A DNA stretch of 64,000 nucleotides from Caulobacter sp. 73W (GCF_041021955.1 NZ_CP158375.1:3143501-3207500), one strand, 5' to 3'; shown: positions 19,244-28,944, counted from the first letter of the stretch. The notes: generated by a model from the letters alone, not told the origin. Numbers and translations: made by a program.

Positions 19244-20035
19244 GTGACTGGTTCCGAAGGACGGGCGCCCTGCGTCATCCTCAATGCGCCCCAGCTGGCC
19301 GAGAACATCGGTTCGGTGGCGCGGGTGATGGCCAATTTCGGCCTGACGGACCTGCGTCTCGTGAACCCGCGCGACGGCTGGCCGCAAGAGCGCGCTTGGG
19401 CCAGCGCCTCGGGGGCCAACTGGCCGTTGGACGACGCCAAGGTGTTCGAGCGCCTGGAAGACGCCATCGCCGACCTGCAACTGGTCTTCGCCACCACGGC
19501 GCGCCCGCGCGAGACGCGCCTTCCGGTGCTCACGCCGCGCGAAGCGGCCGGCCAGCTGTCGACCGAGATCGCGGCTGGCCAGTCCGCCGGCCTGCTGTTC
19601 GGCGGCGAGCGCGCCGGGCTGGAGACCGACGACATCGCCCTTTGCCAGGCGATCATCTCCATTCCCATCGACGAGCGCTTCCGGTCGCTCAACCTGGCGC
19701 AGGCGGTGTCGATCAACGCCTATGAGTGGAAGATGACGGTGGACGACCGTCCGTGGTCTAAGTTCGAGAAGAACGTCGAGCCGCCCGCCGATCAGGCCAT
19801 GCTGATGGGCCTGTACGACCATCTGGAGACGGAGCTGGAGGCCGCCGGGTTCTATCACCCGCCGGAAAAGAAGCCGTCGATGATCCGCAATCTGCGCGCA
19901 CCCCTGGCCCGCGCCCGCCTGACCGACCAGGAGGTGCGCACCTTCCGAGGCGTGGTCACCGCCCTGTCCAAGGGGCGCGGCCGCGTCCTGGCCAAGCTGG
20001 CGGAAAAGAAGGCGACGCAGAAAAGCGAGGAGTAG
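19244..20035 (+). CDS. trmJ: tRNA/rRNA 2'-O-methyltransferase, TrmH group 1 (TrmJ-like)
   Basis: A 263-residue SPOUT-class methyltransferase starting at GTG 19244. It has the N-terminal NAPQLAENIGSVARVMANFG segment and the knot-forming cofactor motifs FGGERAGLETDDIALC and SIPIDERFRSLNLAQAVSINAYE. Length and motifs fit TrmJ, which methylates position 32 of certain tRNAs using S-adenosylmethionine. The C-terminal extension has basic residues (RNLRAPLARARL) as in the family. It is followed by the formaldehyde genes after 92 bases. Confidence 0.85.
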   Translation: MTGSEGRAPCVILNAPQLAENIGSVARVMANFGLTDLRLVNPRDGWPQERAWASASGANWPLDDAKVFERLEDAIADLQLVFATTARPRETRLPVLTPREAAGQLSTEIAAGQSAGLLFGGERAGLETDDIALCQAIISIPIDERFRSLNLAQAVSINAYEWKMTVDDRPWSKFEKNVEPPADQAMLMGLYDHLETELEAAGFYHPPEKKPSMIRNLRAPLARARLTDQEVRTFRGVVTALSKGRGRVLAKLAEKKATQKSEE

Positions 20036-20038
20036 GCG

Positions 20039-20061
20039 CTTTGACCCTCGGTACGTCAAAG
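20039..20061. promoter_or_regulatory. inverted repeat upstream of frmA
   Basis: CTTTGAC (20039-20045), nine bases, then GTCAAAG (20055-20061): a perfect 7-base dyad 67 bases before frmA and 3 bases after trmJ. The spacing suits a dimeric regulator. No T-run follows, so it is not a convincing terminator. Confidence 0.3.
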
Positions 20062-20127
20062 GCCGCTTGACCTGAGCGGTCCGGTCCTCGAATTCCCCTG
20101 GTGAAGACCTGAACCGGAGACCATCCC

Positions 20128-21237
20128 ATGAAGACCCGCGCCGCCGTCGCTTTCGAGGCCAAGAAGCCGCTGGAGATCGTGGAGGTCGACCTGGAGGGGC
20201 CCAAGGCCTTCGAGGTCCTGGTGGAGATCAAGGCCACCGGCATCTGCCATACCGACGCCTATACGCTGGACGGTCTCGACAGCGAGGGCATCTTCCCCTC
20301 CATCCTGGGCCATGAAGGCGCCGGCGTGGTGGTCGAGGTGGGGCCGGGCGTGACCAGCGTCGCGGTCGGCGATCACGTGATCCCGCTCTACACGCCCGAA
20401 TGCCGCCAGTGCAAAAGCTGCCTGAGCCGCAAGACCAACCTGTGCACCTCGATCCGCGCCACCCAGGGCAAGGGCCTGATGCCGGACGGCTCCAGCCGTT
20501 TCTCCTACAAGGGCCAGGCCATCGCCCACTACATGGGCTGCTCGACCTTCTCCAACTACACGGTGCTGCCCGAGATCGCCTTGGCGAAGATCCGCCCGGA
20601 CGCCCCCTTCGACAAGGCCTGCTACATCGGTTGCGGCGTGACCACGGGCGTGGGCGCGGTGACGAACACCGCCAAGGTCGAGCCTGGCGCCAACGCCATC
20701 GTCTTCGGCCTGGGCGGCATCGGCCTGAACGTGATCCAGGGCCTGAAGATGGTCGGGGCCGACAAGATCATCGGCGTCGATATCAACGACTCCAAGGAAG
20801 AGTGGGGCCGTCGCTTCGGCATGACCCACTTCGTCAACCCGACCAAGGTGGACGGTGACCTGGTGGCGCACCTGGTGGCCCTGACCGACGGCGGCGCCGA
20901 CTACACCTTCGACTGCACCGGCAACACCGGCGTCATGCGCACGGCCCTGGAAGCCTGCCATCGCGGCTGGGGCGAGAGCATCATCATCGGCGTGGCCGAG
21001 GCGGGCAAGGAGATCAGCACCCGTCCGTTCCAGCTGGTCACGGGCCGGGTCTGGAAGGGCAGCGCCTTCGGCGGCGCCCGCGGCCGCACCGACGTGCCGA
21101 AGATCGTCGACTGGTACATGGACGGGAAGATCGAGATCGACCCGATGATCACCCACGTCCTGCCGCTGGAAGACATCAACAAGGCCTTCGACCTGATGCA
21201 CTCGGGCGAGAGCATCCGCTCGGTGGTGGTGTTCTAA
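20128..21237 (+). CDS. frmA: S-(hydroxymethyl)glutathione dehydrogenase / class III alcohol dehydrogenase
   Basis: A 369-residue zinc medium-chain dehydrogenase that oxidises the formaldehyde-glutathione adduct to S-formylglutathione with NAD. The catalytic zinc ligands are visible ([20 protein letters not shown]), as is the four-cysteine structural zinc loop ([15 protein letters not shown]) and the Rossmann motif [10 protein letters not shown]. The ribosome site is CCGGAGACC. The gene 12 bases downstream encodes the next enzyme of the pathway, which confirms the role in formaldehyde detoxification. Confidence 0.95.
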   Translation: MKTRAAVAFEAKKPLEIVEVDLEGPKAFEVLVEIKATGICHTDAYTLDGLDSEGIFPSILGHEGAGVVVEVGPGVTSVAVGDHVIPLYTPECRQCKSCLSRKTNLCTSIRATQGKGLMPDGSSRFSYKGQAIAHYMGCSTFSNYTVLPEIALAKIRPDAPFDKACYIGCGVTTGVGAVTNTAKVEPGANAIVFGLGGIGLNVIQGLKMVGADKIIGVDINDSKEEWGRRFGMTHFVNPTKVDGDLVAHLVALTDGGADYTFDCTGNTGVMRTALEACHRGWGESIIIGVAEAGKEISTRPFQLVTGRVWKGSAFGGARGRTDVPKIVDWYMDGKIEIDPMITHVLPLEDINKAFDLMHSGESIRSVVVF

Positions 21238-21249
21238 GGGAGCGGACCC

Positions 21250-22083
21250 ATGGTCGAGATCCTCAACACCCATCGCACCCAAGGCGGCACGCTGCGCTAT
21301 TGCCGCCATGACAGCGCGGCGACCGGCACGCCGATGAAGTTCTCGATCTGGACGCCGGATGGAGAGGGACCCTTTCCCTACCTCGTCTGGCTGTCGGGCC
21401 TGACCTGCACCGAGGACAACTTCACCACCAAGGCCGGGGCCTACGCCTTCGCCGCCAAGCACGGCTTGGCCATCGTCGCGCCGGACACCAGCCCCCGGGG
21501 CGAGGGCGTGGCCGATGACGCCGCCTACGATCTGGGCCAGGGGGCGGGCTTTTATGTGGACGCGACCCAGGCGCCGTGGGCGCCGCACTTCAACATGTAT
21601 TCCTATGTGACGAAGGACCTGCTGGCGGCCGTGGACGCGGCCTTTCCGCTCGATGCGTCGCGGCGAGGGATTTTCGGTCACTCCATGGGCGGCCACGGGG
21701 CCCTGACCATCGCCCTGCGCGAGCCGGACCTGTTCAAGTCCGTCTCGGCCTTCTCGCCCATCGTCTCGCCCCTGAACTGCCCGTGGGGCGACAAGGCGAT
21801 GACCGCCTATCTCGGCGACGACCGCGCGGCGTGGCGCGGGCACGACGCCACGGCCCTGATCGAGGACCGCGGCTCGCCGTTCGACGACATCCTGGTCGAC
21901 CAGGGCCTGGCCGACAATTTCCTGGAAAGCCAGCTGAAGCCGCAGTTGCTGGAAGCCGCCGCCGACAAGGCCGAGGTGAAGGTCACCGTCCGCCGCCAGG
22001 ACGGCTACGACCACAGCTACTTCTTCATCTCCACCTTCGTGGGCGACCACGTCGCCTGGCACGCAAGCCGCCTGGTTGGTTGA
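21250..22083 (+). CDS. fghA: S-formylglutathione hydrolase
   Basis: A 277-residue esterase-D type alpha/beta hydrolase that splits S-formylglutathione into formate and glutathione. The nucleophile elbow is GHSMGGHGA, the oxyanion region is WLSGLTCTEDNF, and the catalytic His is in GYDHSYFF near the end. An AGGGAGCGG ribosome site precedes ATG 21250. It is co-transcribed with frmA (12-base gap), so the two form a complete glutathione-dependent formaldehyde pathway as far as formate. Confidence 0.95.
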   Translation: MVEILNTHRTQGGTLRYCRHDSAATGTPMKFSIWTPDGEGPFPYLVWLSGLTCTEDNFTTKAGAYAFAAKHGLAIVAPDTSPRGEGVADDAAYDLGQGAGFYVDATQAPWAPHFNMYSYVTKDLLAAVDAAFPLDASRRGIFGHSMGGHGALTIALREPDLFKSVSAFSPIVSPLNCPWGDKAMTAYLGDDRAAWRGHDATALIEDRGSPFDDILVDQGLADNFLESQLKPQLLEAAADKAEVKVTVRRQDGYDHSYFFISTFVGDHVAWHASRLVG

Positions 22084-22237
22084 CTCCGTACACCCGCTCC
22101 GTCATACACCCCGCTTTCCCGCCGCCGGCCTGCCGGACGGCGTGGAGATTGTCATGACGGAATGATGCGAAGCCGCCGTTGCGATCGCGCCTTCAATTGG
22201 GAAGTGCGCCGGCCCGTGTCGAGTAGAAGAGACAAGC

Positions 22238-22855
22238 ATGTCCAAGCGCCATAGCGCCAAGTACAAAATCGACCGCCGTATGGGCGAAAACATCTGGGGC
22301 CGTCCGAAGTCCCCGGTGAACCAGCGCCAGTACGGCCCCGGCCAGCACGGCCAGCGTCGTAAGTCCAAGATCTCCGATTTCGGCCTGCAGCTGCGCGCCA
22401 AGCAAAAGCTGAAGGGCTACTACGGCAACCTGACTGAAAAGCAGTTCGCCCGTACCTACGAGGAAGCCGCCCGCCGCAAGGGCAACACCTCGGAAAACCT
22501 GATCGGCCTGCTGGAATCGCGCCTGGACGCCGTCGTCTACCGCGCCAAGTTCGTGCCGACCCCGTTCGCCGCCCGTCAGTTCGTCAACCACGGCCACGTC
22601 CTGGTGAACGGCAAGCGCGTCAACATCGCCTCCTACCGTGTGAAGGCCGGCGACGTGGTCTCGGTGCGTGAGCGTTCGCGCAACATGGCCCTGGTGCTGG
22701 AAGCCCTGCAGTCGTCGGAACGCGATCTGCCGGACTACATCACCTTCGACTCCAAGACGATGTCGGTGACCTTCGTCCGCGCCCCGGAACTGGCCGAAGT
22801 GCCGTACCCGGTGAAGATGGAACCGAACCTCGTGGTCGAATTCTACGCTTCGTAA
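22238..22855 (+). CDS. rpsD: 30S ribosomal protein S4
   Basis: A 205-residue S4 protein, one of the first proteins to bind 16S rRNA. It begins [21 protein letters not shown] and contains the S4 RNA-binding domain ([21 protein letters not shown], then [21 protein letters not shown]). Length is normal for alphaproteobacteria. It stands alone rather than in the ribosomal alpha operon, as is usual in this class, and is closed by a strong intrinsic terminator. Confidence 0.97.
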   Translation: MSKRHSAKYKIDRRMGENIWGRPKSPVNQRQYGPGQHGQRRKSKISDFGLQLRAKQKLKGYYGNLTEKQFARTYEEAARRKGNTSENLIGLLESRLDAVVYRAKFVPTPFAARQFVNHGHVLVNGKRVNIASYRVKAGDVVSVRERSRNMALVLEALQSSERDLPDYITFDSKTMSVTFVRAPELAEVPYPVKMEPNLVVEFYAS

Positions 22856-22886
22856 GAAGCCGACCTCGAACTTCGAAATTCAGGAA

Positions 22887-22914
22887 GGGGCTCCGGGCGA
22901 CCGGGGCCCCTTTT
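22887..22914 (+). terminator. intrinsic terminator of rpsD
   Basis: GGGGCTCCGG (22887-22896), a 4-base loop, then CCGGGGCCCC (22901-22910) and TTTT. One non-Watson-Crick pair in a ten-base stem. It lies 31 bases after the rpsD stop. Confidence 0.85.
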
Positions 22915-23028
22915 CCATGCCTGCCTGCACTGGCGAGCGGCCGGAGTTCACACACATTGCCGCTTGTTCATTGGACAAGGGCGGGGATCGCGAACGACTC
23001 TGATTAAAGTCAGGGGATGGGCTGTTCG

Positions 23029-23415
23029 ATGAGGAAGATGAAGTTCGCCGTCTTGGCCTCGGTCCTGGCCGTCGCGCCGTTGGCCGCCGGCTGCGTGATG
23101 ATCGACGCCAAGGACAATCCCGATGTCCGCATCTCGGTCGATGCCGACAACGAGATGGAGCGCCTGATGGCCGTGGTCGTCACGCGGGATTCCGTGATGG
23201 CGCGGATGCACTCCAGCGGCTGCACCAAGAAGGCAGACTTCACCACGGTGGTCCGCAAGGACGGTAGCCGCGCGACGATCGGATTCGCGCGCAAGACCGA
23301 GGACCGCTGCCGCTCCCTGATCGCCTCGACCGCCGATCTGACCTGGACCTTCGCCGAGCTGGGCCTTGAGCCGGGCGGCGAGGTGCGGGTCATGAACCCC
23401 TTCGCGGGGCGCTAA
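23029..23415 (+). CDS. small lipoprotein, paralogue of the 24.6-kb lipoprotein
   Basis: About 128 residues. MRKMKFAVLASVLAVAPLAAGC is a lipoprotein signal with lipobox LAAGC. ATG 23017 and ATG 23038 are also possible starts; none has an ideal ribosome site. I do not recognise a named domain. The core pattern (SSGCTKKADFTTVV, then IGFARKTEDRC, then LGLEPGGEVRVMNPF) is shared with the lipoprotein at 24577-24948, including two cysteines that may form a disulfide. The serine hydrolase gene lies between the two. Confidence 0.75.
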   Translation: MRKMKFAVLASVLAVAPLAAGCVMIDAKDNPDVRISVDADNEMERLMAVVVTRDSVMARMHSSGCTKKADFTTVVRKDGSRATIGFARKTEDRCRSLIASTADLTWTFAELGLEPGGEVRVMNPFAGR

Positions 23416-23419
23416 AGGG

Positions 23420-24508
23420 CTAGTTGAACCCCTGCGGCTTGGCGCTGTACTCCCACCACCAGGGGAAGGTCTTCAGCTTCAGCGCCTTCTCCGACAGGAG
23501 CGGGTAATGGAGCGCCGCCTCGTTGGTGTTTCCGAAGCCGAGGAAGCAGCGCTTGGCCGCCTCGTCGCAGATCAGCACGTTGTCCGTGCCGTCGTCGTGC
23601 CCGCCCTTGAAGAACACCCGGCCCTTGGGCCCGTCATAGACCACCACCCCCAATCCCGCGGCCAGGCCCAGGCCAACCGTCCCCGCGGGCGCCTTCTCGT
23701 CCGACAGGGTGGGGAATTGGCTTCGTGAGGTGATGGCGATCTGCGGCTTCAGCATCTCCGCCCGGGCGTGGGGCGACAGGCCCTCGCCGCGCATGAAGCC
23801 GGCCACGAAGCGCGCGTAGTCGGCGGGCGTCGTATCCATCGAGCCCGCCGCCCGGGTCGAGCCGCGCTTGCGGTGGGGGATCAGCGTGCCGTCGCGGGTG
23901 TAGCCCTGGGCGACATTGTCGGCGAAGTCGGCGCGCCAGGTCATGCTGGTGCGCGTCATGCCGAAGCGGTCGAACACCCGCCGCTGCATCTCCTGGCCCA
24001 CGTCGAGGCCCAGGCCTTCCTCCAGAACGAACTGGGCCAGGTTGATCCCCTCGCCGGAGTAGCCGTAGCGGGTCCCAGGCTCCCAGTGGAAGCGCAGCTT
24101 CTCGTCCGGCTCCACGAAGCGGAAGTTGGCGAAGCCCGTGGTGTGGCTGAGCAGGATGCGCAGGGTCAGCTTGCGCCACCGCTCGTCGCCTTTCAGATCG
24201 GCGTACTTCTCGTAGTCGGGCAGGGGCTTCTTCAGATAGCGGTCGATGGGCCAGTCCAGCTGGATCACGCCCTCGTCCACCAGCTGCATGGCCATGTAGG
24301 CGAAGGCGAACTTGGTCAGGGACGCCCCGTACATGACCGTGTCGGTCCGCAGCGGCAGGCCCTTCTCCTCGTCCCGCTTGCCGGACACGCGGATGTCCGT
24401 CTTGGTCTTGCGGATCTCGGCGACGGCCATGCCGCCCTTGACGGTCTGGGCCTGAGCCGTGGCCGAAGCGGCGGCCAGAAGGCCGAGTGCGAAAAGAATT
24501 GTGCGCAT
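23420..24508 (-). CDS. exported serine hydrolase, beta-lactamase class C family
   Basis: A 362-residue penicillin-binding-protein-like serine hydrolase. ATG 24508 gives a clear signal peptide (MRTILFALGLLAAASATAQA); a longer frame upstream has no signal. The catalytic SxxK is ASLTKFAF, the YxN-type motif is YGYSGEGINL, and a KTG-like FKGGHDDG occurs near the end. Family members include class C beta-lactamases, esterases and D-aminopeptidases, so the substrate is open. It sits between two paralogous lipoprotein genes and converges on the first with a 4-base gap. Confidence 0.85.
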   Translation of the reverse strand: MRTILFALGLLAAASATAQAQTVKGGMAVAEIRKTKTDIRVSGKRDEEKGLPLRTDTVMYGASLTKFAFAYMAMQLVDEGVIQLDWPIDRYLKKPLPDYEKYADLKGDERWRKLTLRILLSHTTGFANFRFVEPDEKLRFHWEPGTRYGYSGEGINLAQFVLEEGLGLDVGQEMQRRVFDRFGMTRTSMTWRADFADNVAQGYTRDGTLIPHRKRGSTRAAGSMDTTPADYARFVAGFMRGEGLSPHARAEMLKPQIAITSRSQFPTLSDEKAPAGTVGLGLAAGLGVVVYDGPKGRVFFKGGHDDGTDNVLICDEAAKRCFLGFGNTNEAALHYPLLSEKALKLKTFPWWWEYSAKPQGFN

Positions 24509-24576
24509 GGCCGCGAGGATGCTGGCGGCGCCGCGAGCGAGCAAATTAAACTCCCACGGGTAGAGAGAGGGAGTTG

Positions 24577-24948
24577 ATGGACCGCCGCAGCCTGATCCTT
24601 CTGGGCGCATTGACCCTGGCCGGCTGCGCCACGACGCGGCGTGCGGCGCCCGTGTCGCCGATCGGCACGTCGGACATCATTTTCCAGGCCCTGGAGCCGC
24701 TCCACGCCGCCAGCAGCGGGCCGGGTGGGGTATCGATCCGCATGGACTCCAGCGGCTGCACCACCAAGGCCGACATCGCCTTTCACGTGGAGATGCGTAA
24801 CGGCGTCGCCTACATCGCCTTCGCCCGCCGGAAGGTGGACGGCTGCAAGGAGATGGGCGGCGAGGTGGAGGTCATCTACAGCAGTGAAGAGCTTGGGCTG
24901 CGGCCTGGCGCCTCGATCTTCCTGTTGAATCCGATCGGCCGTTCCTAG
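24577..24948 (+). CDS. small lipoprotein, paralogue of the 23.0-kb lipoprotein
   Basis: A 123-residue lipoprotein starting at ATG 24577 after AGAGAGAGGGAG. The signal MDRRSLILLGALTLAGC has lipobox LAGC. It shares with the 23.0-kb gene the pattern MxSSGCTxKAD, IAFAR followed by a Cys, and LGLxPG before a hydrophobic strand ending in NP. No known domain is recognised. It is divergent from the serine hydrolase gene and overlaps the thioesterase gene convergently by 4 bases. Confidence 0.8.
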   Translation: MDRRSLILLGALTLAGCATTRRAAPVSPIGTSDIIFQALEPLHAASSGPGGVSIRMDSSGCTTKADIAFHVEMRNGVAYIAFARRKVDGCKEMGGEVEVIYSSEELGLRPGASIFLLNPIGRS

Positions 24949-25358
24949 AGCGTGAACCGCTCCACCATCCAGTCGGGGACGCGGGCGGGGCGGCGGGTCT
25001 CGATGTTGACCAGGGCCCAATCGGTGCGGCTTTGGGCGCACATCTCGCCGTCGGGGCCGTCGATGCGCACATAGCGCTCGAAGCGCGGGCCCTTCAGTTC
25101 GCCGACCCAGGTGATGACCGTGGCGAGGTCGCCGGGCAGCAGTTCGCGGCGGTAGTCGATCTCATGGCGGCGCGCGACCCAGGTCCAGGGCGCTCGCTCC
25201 TCGGCGGAGGTGTTGGCTTCCCAATGGGCGATGGCGATGTCCTGCGCCCAGCGCAGGTAGACCACGTTGTTCACGTGGCCGTTGGCGTCGATGTCGGCCT
25301 GCGACGCCGTGACAGTCAGGGCAAAGGCGCCGGCTGGCGCCTCGAACACCCGGCTCAC
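24945..25358 (-). CDS. acyl-CoA thioesterase, 4HBT (hotdog) family
   Basis: A 137-residue hotdog-fold protein. The 4HBT signature is clear: DIDANGHVNNVVYLRW, where the Asp/Asn near this segment is catalytic in related enzymes, followed by EIDYRRELLPGDLATVITWV. It probably hydrolyses an acyl-CoA; chain length is unknown. It starts within the grxD stop (4-base overlap), placing it at the end of a run purL-VOC-bolA-grxD-thioesterase on this strand. Confidence 0.85.
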   Translation of the reverse strand: MSRVFEAPAGAFALTVTASQADIDANGHVNNVVYLRWAQDIAIAHWEANTSAEERAPWTWVARRHEIDYRRELLPGDLATVITWVGELKGPRFERYVRIDGPDGEMCAQSRTDWALVNIETRRPARVPDWMVERFTL

Positions 25359-25696
25359 GCCGCCAGCACGCCCTGTTCGGCCATGAAGGGGCGCAACTCG
25401 CCCGTCTGGAACATCTCGCGGACGATGTCGGCGCCGCCGACGAACTCGCCCTTCACATAGAGCTGCGGGATGGTCGGCCAGTCGGTGAAGGTCTTGATGC
25501 CGTCGCGCAGCTCGTCGCTCTGCAGCACGTCAACGCCGACGAAGTCGACGCCCAGGTGGTCGAGGATCTGAACCACGACCGACGAGAAGCCGCAGCGCGG
25601 CTGCTCGGGCACGCCCTTCATGAACAGCACGACCTGGTTATCGGCCACGGTCTTGGCGATGAAGGCGTGAACGGCGTTGTCGGCGACGTCGGTCAT
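25355..25696 (-). CDS. grxD: monothiol glutaredoxin, Grx4 family
   Basis: A 113-residue glutaredoxin with the CGFS active site (PRCGFSSVVVQIL) and the glutathione-binding WPTIPQLYVKGEFVGGADI segment. Members carry or transfer [2Fe-2S] clusters and act in iron-sulfur homeostasis. The preceding gene on the strand is bolA, its usual physical partner; 70 bases separate them. The final residues overlap the thioesterase start by 4 bases. Confidence 0.95.
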   Translation of the reverse strand: MTDVADNAVHAFIAKTVADNQVVLFMKGVPEQPRCGFSSVVVQILDHLGVDFVGVDVLQSDELRDGIKTFTDWPTIPQLYVKGEFVGGADIVREMFQTGELRPFMAEQGVLAA

Positions 25697-25766
25697 CGAA
25701 AAATATCCTTGAATTCCAAGCCCCTCAGCTAGGCGCCAAGGGGCTCCGGGTCAAGACGCCGCGGCG

Positions 25767-26003
25767 CTATTGCGCGGGCGCCGAGGTCTCCAGGGCCAGG
25801 GCGTGAAGCTCGCCCCCCAGCACATCGGCCAGCGCCTTGTTGACCAGCTGGTGCTGGCGCACCCGCGGCAAGCCCTTGAATTGCTCGGAAACAATGCGCG
25901 CCTTGTAGTGGTCGCCGTCCCCGGCCAGATCGGTGATCACGATCTCGGCGTCGGGAAACGCCGCGCGCAGGCGGCCTTCAAGAACGTCGGCGGGCATGGG
26001 CAT
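25767..26003 (-). CDS. bolA: BolA family protein
   Basis: A 78-residue BolA-like protein. ATG 26003 is chosen because AAGGAG lies 8 bases upstream; the longer open frame to 26063 has no support. The central GDHYKARIVSEQFKGLPRVRQHQLV contains the conserved surface and His used for cluster binding with monothiol glutaredoxins. Together with grxD it forms a BolA-Grx unit for iron-sulfur handling. Confidence 0.92.
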   Translation of the reverse strand: MPMPADVLEGRLRAAFPDAEIVITDLAGDGDHYKARIVSEQFKGLPRVRQHQLVNKALADVLGGELHALALETSAPAQ

Positions 26004-26014
26004 GGGTGATCTCC

Positions 26015-26413
26015 TTAGTCCGCGATGGCGTCGTAGCCGGCGCCGGTGAACTGCAGCAGGCAAAAGCCGTGGCCGAACGGGTCGGCGAAGAGGGCCAGGC
26101 GGCCATAGGGGGTGTCTTCCGCCGCCTGCTCGACCTTGGCTCCCGCCGCCACGGCGCGGGCGCTGGCGGCGTCCACGTCATCGACGATGAAGTCCAGGTG
26201 CACCGGCGACCAATGGCGCTCGTAGCGCCGGCGGTCCTCGGCTGCGCCGACGCTGCCGGCGGCCTTCTTGAGCAGGTAGATGGGCGACGAGCCGCCGGTC
26301 ATCTCCACCGCCATCTTCCCGAACCGCCGCGCGACCGTCAGGCCCAGCCCGTCGCGGTAGAAGGCCGTGGCGGCCTCCAGATCGGGGACGTCGATGTTGA
26401 CCAGCAGCTGCAA
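26015..26413 (-). CDS. VOC (glyoxalase/bleomycin resistance) family protein
   Basis: A 132-residue protein with two beta-alpha-beta-beta-beta halves: LVNIDVPDLEAATAFYRDGLGL at the start and WSPVHLDFIVDDVDAASARAV after the middle, ending in FADPFGHGFCLLQF. VOC proteins are metal-dependent lyases, isomerases or dioxygenases, or drug-binding proteins; the function here cannot be assigned. It starts 3 bases after purL and ends 11 bases before bolA, so it is in the same transcript. Confidence 0.85.
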   Translation of the reverse strand: MQLLVNIDVPDLEAATAFYRDGLGLTVARRFGKMAVEMTGGSSPIYLLKKAAGSVGAAEDRRRYERHWSPVHLDFIVDDVDAASARAVAAGAKVEQAAEDTPYGRLALFADPFGHGFCLLQFTGAGYDAIAD

Positions 26414-26416
26414 CCG

Positions 26417-28618
26417 TCAGGCGCCCATGTACTTGGGCATCCAGCCTTCGTGCGTGTCGCGCAGCTTGGGCAGCGGGATCGAGAACAGGCCTTCCGACGC
26501 GAAGTCGTAGCCGCCCGCCTTGCCGACCACGCTGGCGTGCAGGCCGGCGGCCTCGGCGCGGGTCAGGATGTCCTGCGGATCCGGCGTGGCGATCAGGTAG
26601 CGGGCCTGGTCCTCGCCGAACAGGAACGGGTGGGCGTGGGCGGCCGAGGTCGCCTTCAGGGTCACGCCGACGTCCGAGGCCAGGGCCATCTCCGCCGCGC
26701 CGACCACTAGGCCGCCGTCCGACAGGTCATGGACGCAGGTGAACGCGCCTTCCTGGATCAGACCTCGCACGAAGTCGCCGGTGCGGCGCTCCAGCTGCAG
26801 GTCGACCGGGGGAGGCGAGCCCTCTTCGCGGCCGAGGATCTCGCGAAGGTACAGGCTTGCGCCCAGGTGGCCGTTGTTCTGGCCAACGACGATCAAGGTG
26901 TCGCCATCGCCCATGGAGGCGAAGTTGGCGGCTAGGTCGTAATTGGCCAGCAGGCCCACCGCGCCGACCGTCGGGGTCGGCGGAATGGCGACGCCGTTGG
27001 TCTCGTTGTAGAGGCTGACATTGCCGCTCACGACCGGGAAGTCGAGCTCGCGGCAGGCCTCGGCCATGCCGTCGATGGCGCGGACGATCTGGCCCATGAT
27101 CTCGGGCCGTTCCGGATTGCCGAAGTTGAGGTTGTCGGTGATGGCGATGGGATCGGCGCCGACCGCGGTCAGGTTGCGCCAGGCTTCCGCCACCGCCTGC
27201 TTGCCGCCCTCGAACGGGTCGGCCTGCACGTAACGCGGGGTGCAGTCGGAGGTGACCGCCAGCCCCTTCTCGCCGCCATGCACGCGCACCACGCCCGAAT
27301 CGGCGCCGGTGGCGCTGTCCTCGATGGTGTCGGCCATGACGTGACGGTCGTACTGCTCCCAAAGCCAGCGCTTGGAGGCCACGTCGGGGCACGACACGAT
27401 CTTCAGGACGGCCTCTTCCCAGTTCGCCGGAGCCGGAACGCTGGCCGGGTCGATGAAGGCGCCGACCTCGGGCTGGACCCAGGGACGGTCATAGAGGGGC
27501 GCGTCGTCGAACAGCGGGGCCAGCGGCAGGTCGCAGACCACTTGGCCGTGATGCTTCAGGATCATGCGGCCGGTGTCGGTGGTCACGCCGATGACGGCGG
27601 CGTCCAGGCCCCACTTCTCGAAGATGGCGTAGCCGTCGGCCTCGCGGCCCGGCTTGAGGACGGCCAGCATGCGCTCCTGGCTTTCCGACAGCATCATCTC
27701 GTAGGCGCTCATGCCCTCTTCGCGCTGGGGCACCGCGTCCATGTTCAGCTCGATGCCGACGCCGCCCTTACCGGCCATCTCGACCGACGAGGAGGTCAGG
27801 CCCGCCGCGCCCATGTCCTGAATGGCGGCGACCGCGCCGCTGGCCATCAGCTCCAGGGTCGCTTCGATCAGCAGCTTCTCGGCGAAGGGATCGCCGACCT
27901 GGACGGTGGGACGCTTCTCCTCCGAATCCTCGGTGAACTCGGCCGAGGACATGGTCGCGCCGTGGATGCCGTCACGGCCGGTCTTGGAGCCGAAATATAC
28001 CACCGGAAGACCCGCGGCCGGAGCGGCCGAGTAGAAGATCTTGTCGGCGTCGGCCAGGCCCACGCACATGGCGTTGACCAGGATGTTGCCGTTGTAGCCG
28101 GGGTGGAAGTTGGTCTCGCCCGCCACGGTGGGAACGCCCACGCAGTTGCCATAGCCGCCGATGCCGGCGACCACGCCCTGCACCAGACGCTTGGTCTTGG
28201 GATGCGACGGATCGCCAAAGCGCAGGGCGTTCAGCAGGGCGATCGGACGCGCGCCCATGGTGAACACGTCGCGCATGATGCCGCCAACGCCCGTGGCCGC
28301 GCCCTGATAGGGCTCGATGTAGGACGGGTGGTTGTGGCTCTCCATCTTGAAGATCACCGCCTGGCCGTCGCCGATGTCGATGACGCCCGCGTTCTCGCCC
28401 GGTCCGCAGATCACCTTGGGTCCCGTGGTCGGGAATTTGCCCAGGTGCTTGCGCGAGGATTTGTAGGAGCAGTGCTCGCTCCACATCACCGAAAAGACGC
28501 CCAGCTCGACGAGGTTGGGCTCACGACCCAGCCGCTTGAGTACGAGTTCGTACTCCTCGCGCTTGAGGCCGAATTCGAGGGCCGTGTCGGCCATGGATTT
28601 TTGGGCGGTCGCGGTCAT
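26417..28618 (-). CDS. purL: phosphoribosylformylglycinamidine synthase subunit PurL
   Basis: A 733-residue small-type PurL, the ATP-dependent synthetase subunit of step four of purine synthesis (FGAR to FGAM). It has the ATP-site [18 protein letters not shown] segment ([20 protein letters not shown]) and [18 protein letters not shown]. In this type it works with the separate glutaminase PurQ and PurS, both found upstream on the same strand. Length is normal. The upstream gap to purQ contains a small gene on the other strand and a bidirectional terminator, so purL has its own promoter. Confidence 0.97.
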   Translation of the reverse strand: MTATAQKSMADTALEFGLKREEYELVLKRLGREPNLVELGVFSVMWSEHCSYKSSRKHLGKFPTTGPKVICGPGENAGVIDIGDGQAVIFKMESHNHPSYIEPYQGAATGVGGIMRDVFTMGARPIALLNALRFGDPSHPKTKRLVQGVVAGIGGYGNCVGVPTVAGETNFHPGYNGNILVNAMCVGLADADKIFYSAAPAAGLPVVYFGSKTGRDGIHGATMSSAEFTEDSEEKRPTVQVGDPFAEKLLIEATLELMASGAVAAIQDMGAAGLTSSSVEMAGKGGVGIELNMDAVPQREEGMSAYEMMLSESQERMLAVLKPGREADGYAIFEKWGLDAAVIGVTTDTGRMILKHHGQVVCDLPLAPLFDDAPLYDRPWVQPEVGAFIDPASVPAPANWEEAVLKIVSCPDVASKRWLWEQYDRHVMADTIEDSATGADSGVVRVHGGEKGLAVTSDCTPRYVQADPFEGGKQAVAEAWRNLTAVGADPIAITDNLNFGNPERPEIMGQIVRAIDGMAEACRELDFPVVSGNVSLYNETNGVAIPPTPTVGAVGLLANYDLAANFASMGDGDTLIVVGQNNGHLGASLYLREILGREEGSPPPVDLQLERRTGDFVRGLIQEGAFTCVHDLSDGGLVVGAAEMALASDVGVTLKATSAAHAHPFLFGEDQARYLIATPDPQDILTRAEAAGLHASVVGKAGGYDFASEGLFSIPLPKLRDTHEGWMPKYMGA

Positions 28619-28752
28619 GGCGGCCTTCTATCGCGGGTCGGCCGTTTGCGCCATTGCGTAAGAAAGCCAGCTGCGCATTAGGAACACCCCTGACTCGGGT
28701 CCGTTAGCTCCTTGCGTCCGTAGAGAGGGCGCTCATCAAAGGGAGACCCAAG

Positions 28753-28944
28753 ATGCAGAACACTAGCCAACCGAACCGTCGTCCGGACCAGCAGCAGAGC
28801 AATCAGCAGCAGTCCAATGCCGGCCAGCAGAACCAGCAGGGCCAGGAACGCGCCGGACAGCCCGGACAAGGCTTGAGCCAGGGGCTCGACACAGGCGCGA
28901 TCCAGCCGGGCAAGACCAGCCAGGGCGACGACGCCAACCGCTAG
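28753..28944 (+). CDS. small glutamine-rich hydrophilic protein
   Basis: A 63-residue protein starting at ATG 28753 after an AAAGGGAGAC ribosome site. It is almost entirely Q, N, G, S and P with no hydrophobic core (QSNQQQSNAGQQNQQGQ), so it should be disordered. No cysteine, no signal. I do not recognise a family. It lies between purQ and purL on the opposite strand and is followed by a strong terminator, which supports it as a real transcription unit. Confidence 0.6.
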   Translation: MQNTSQPNRRPDQQQSNQQQSNAGQQNQQGQERAGQPGQGLSQGLDTGAIQPGKTSQGDDANR

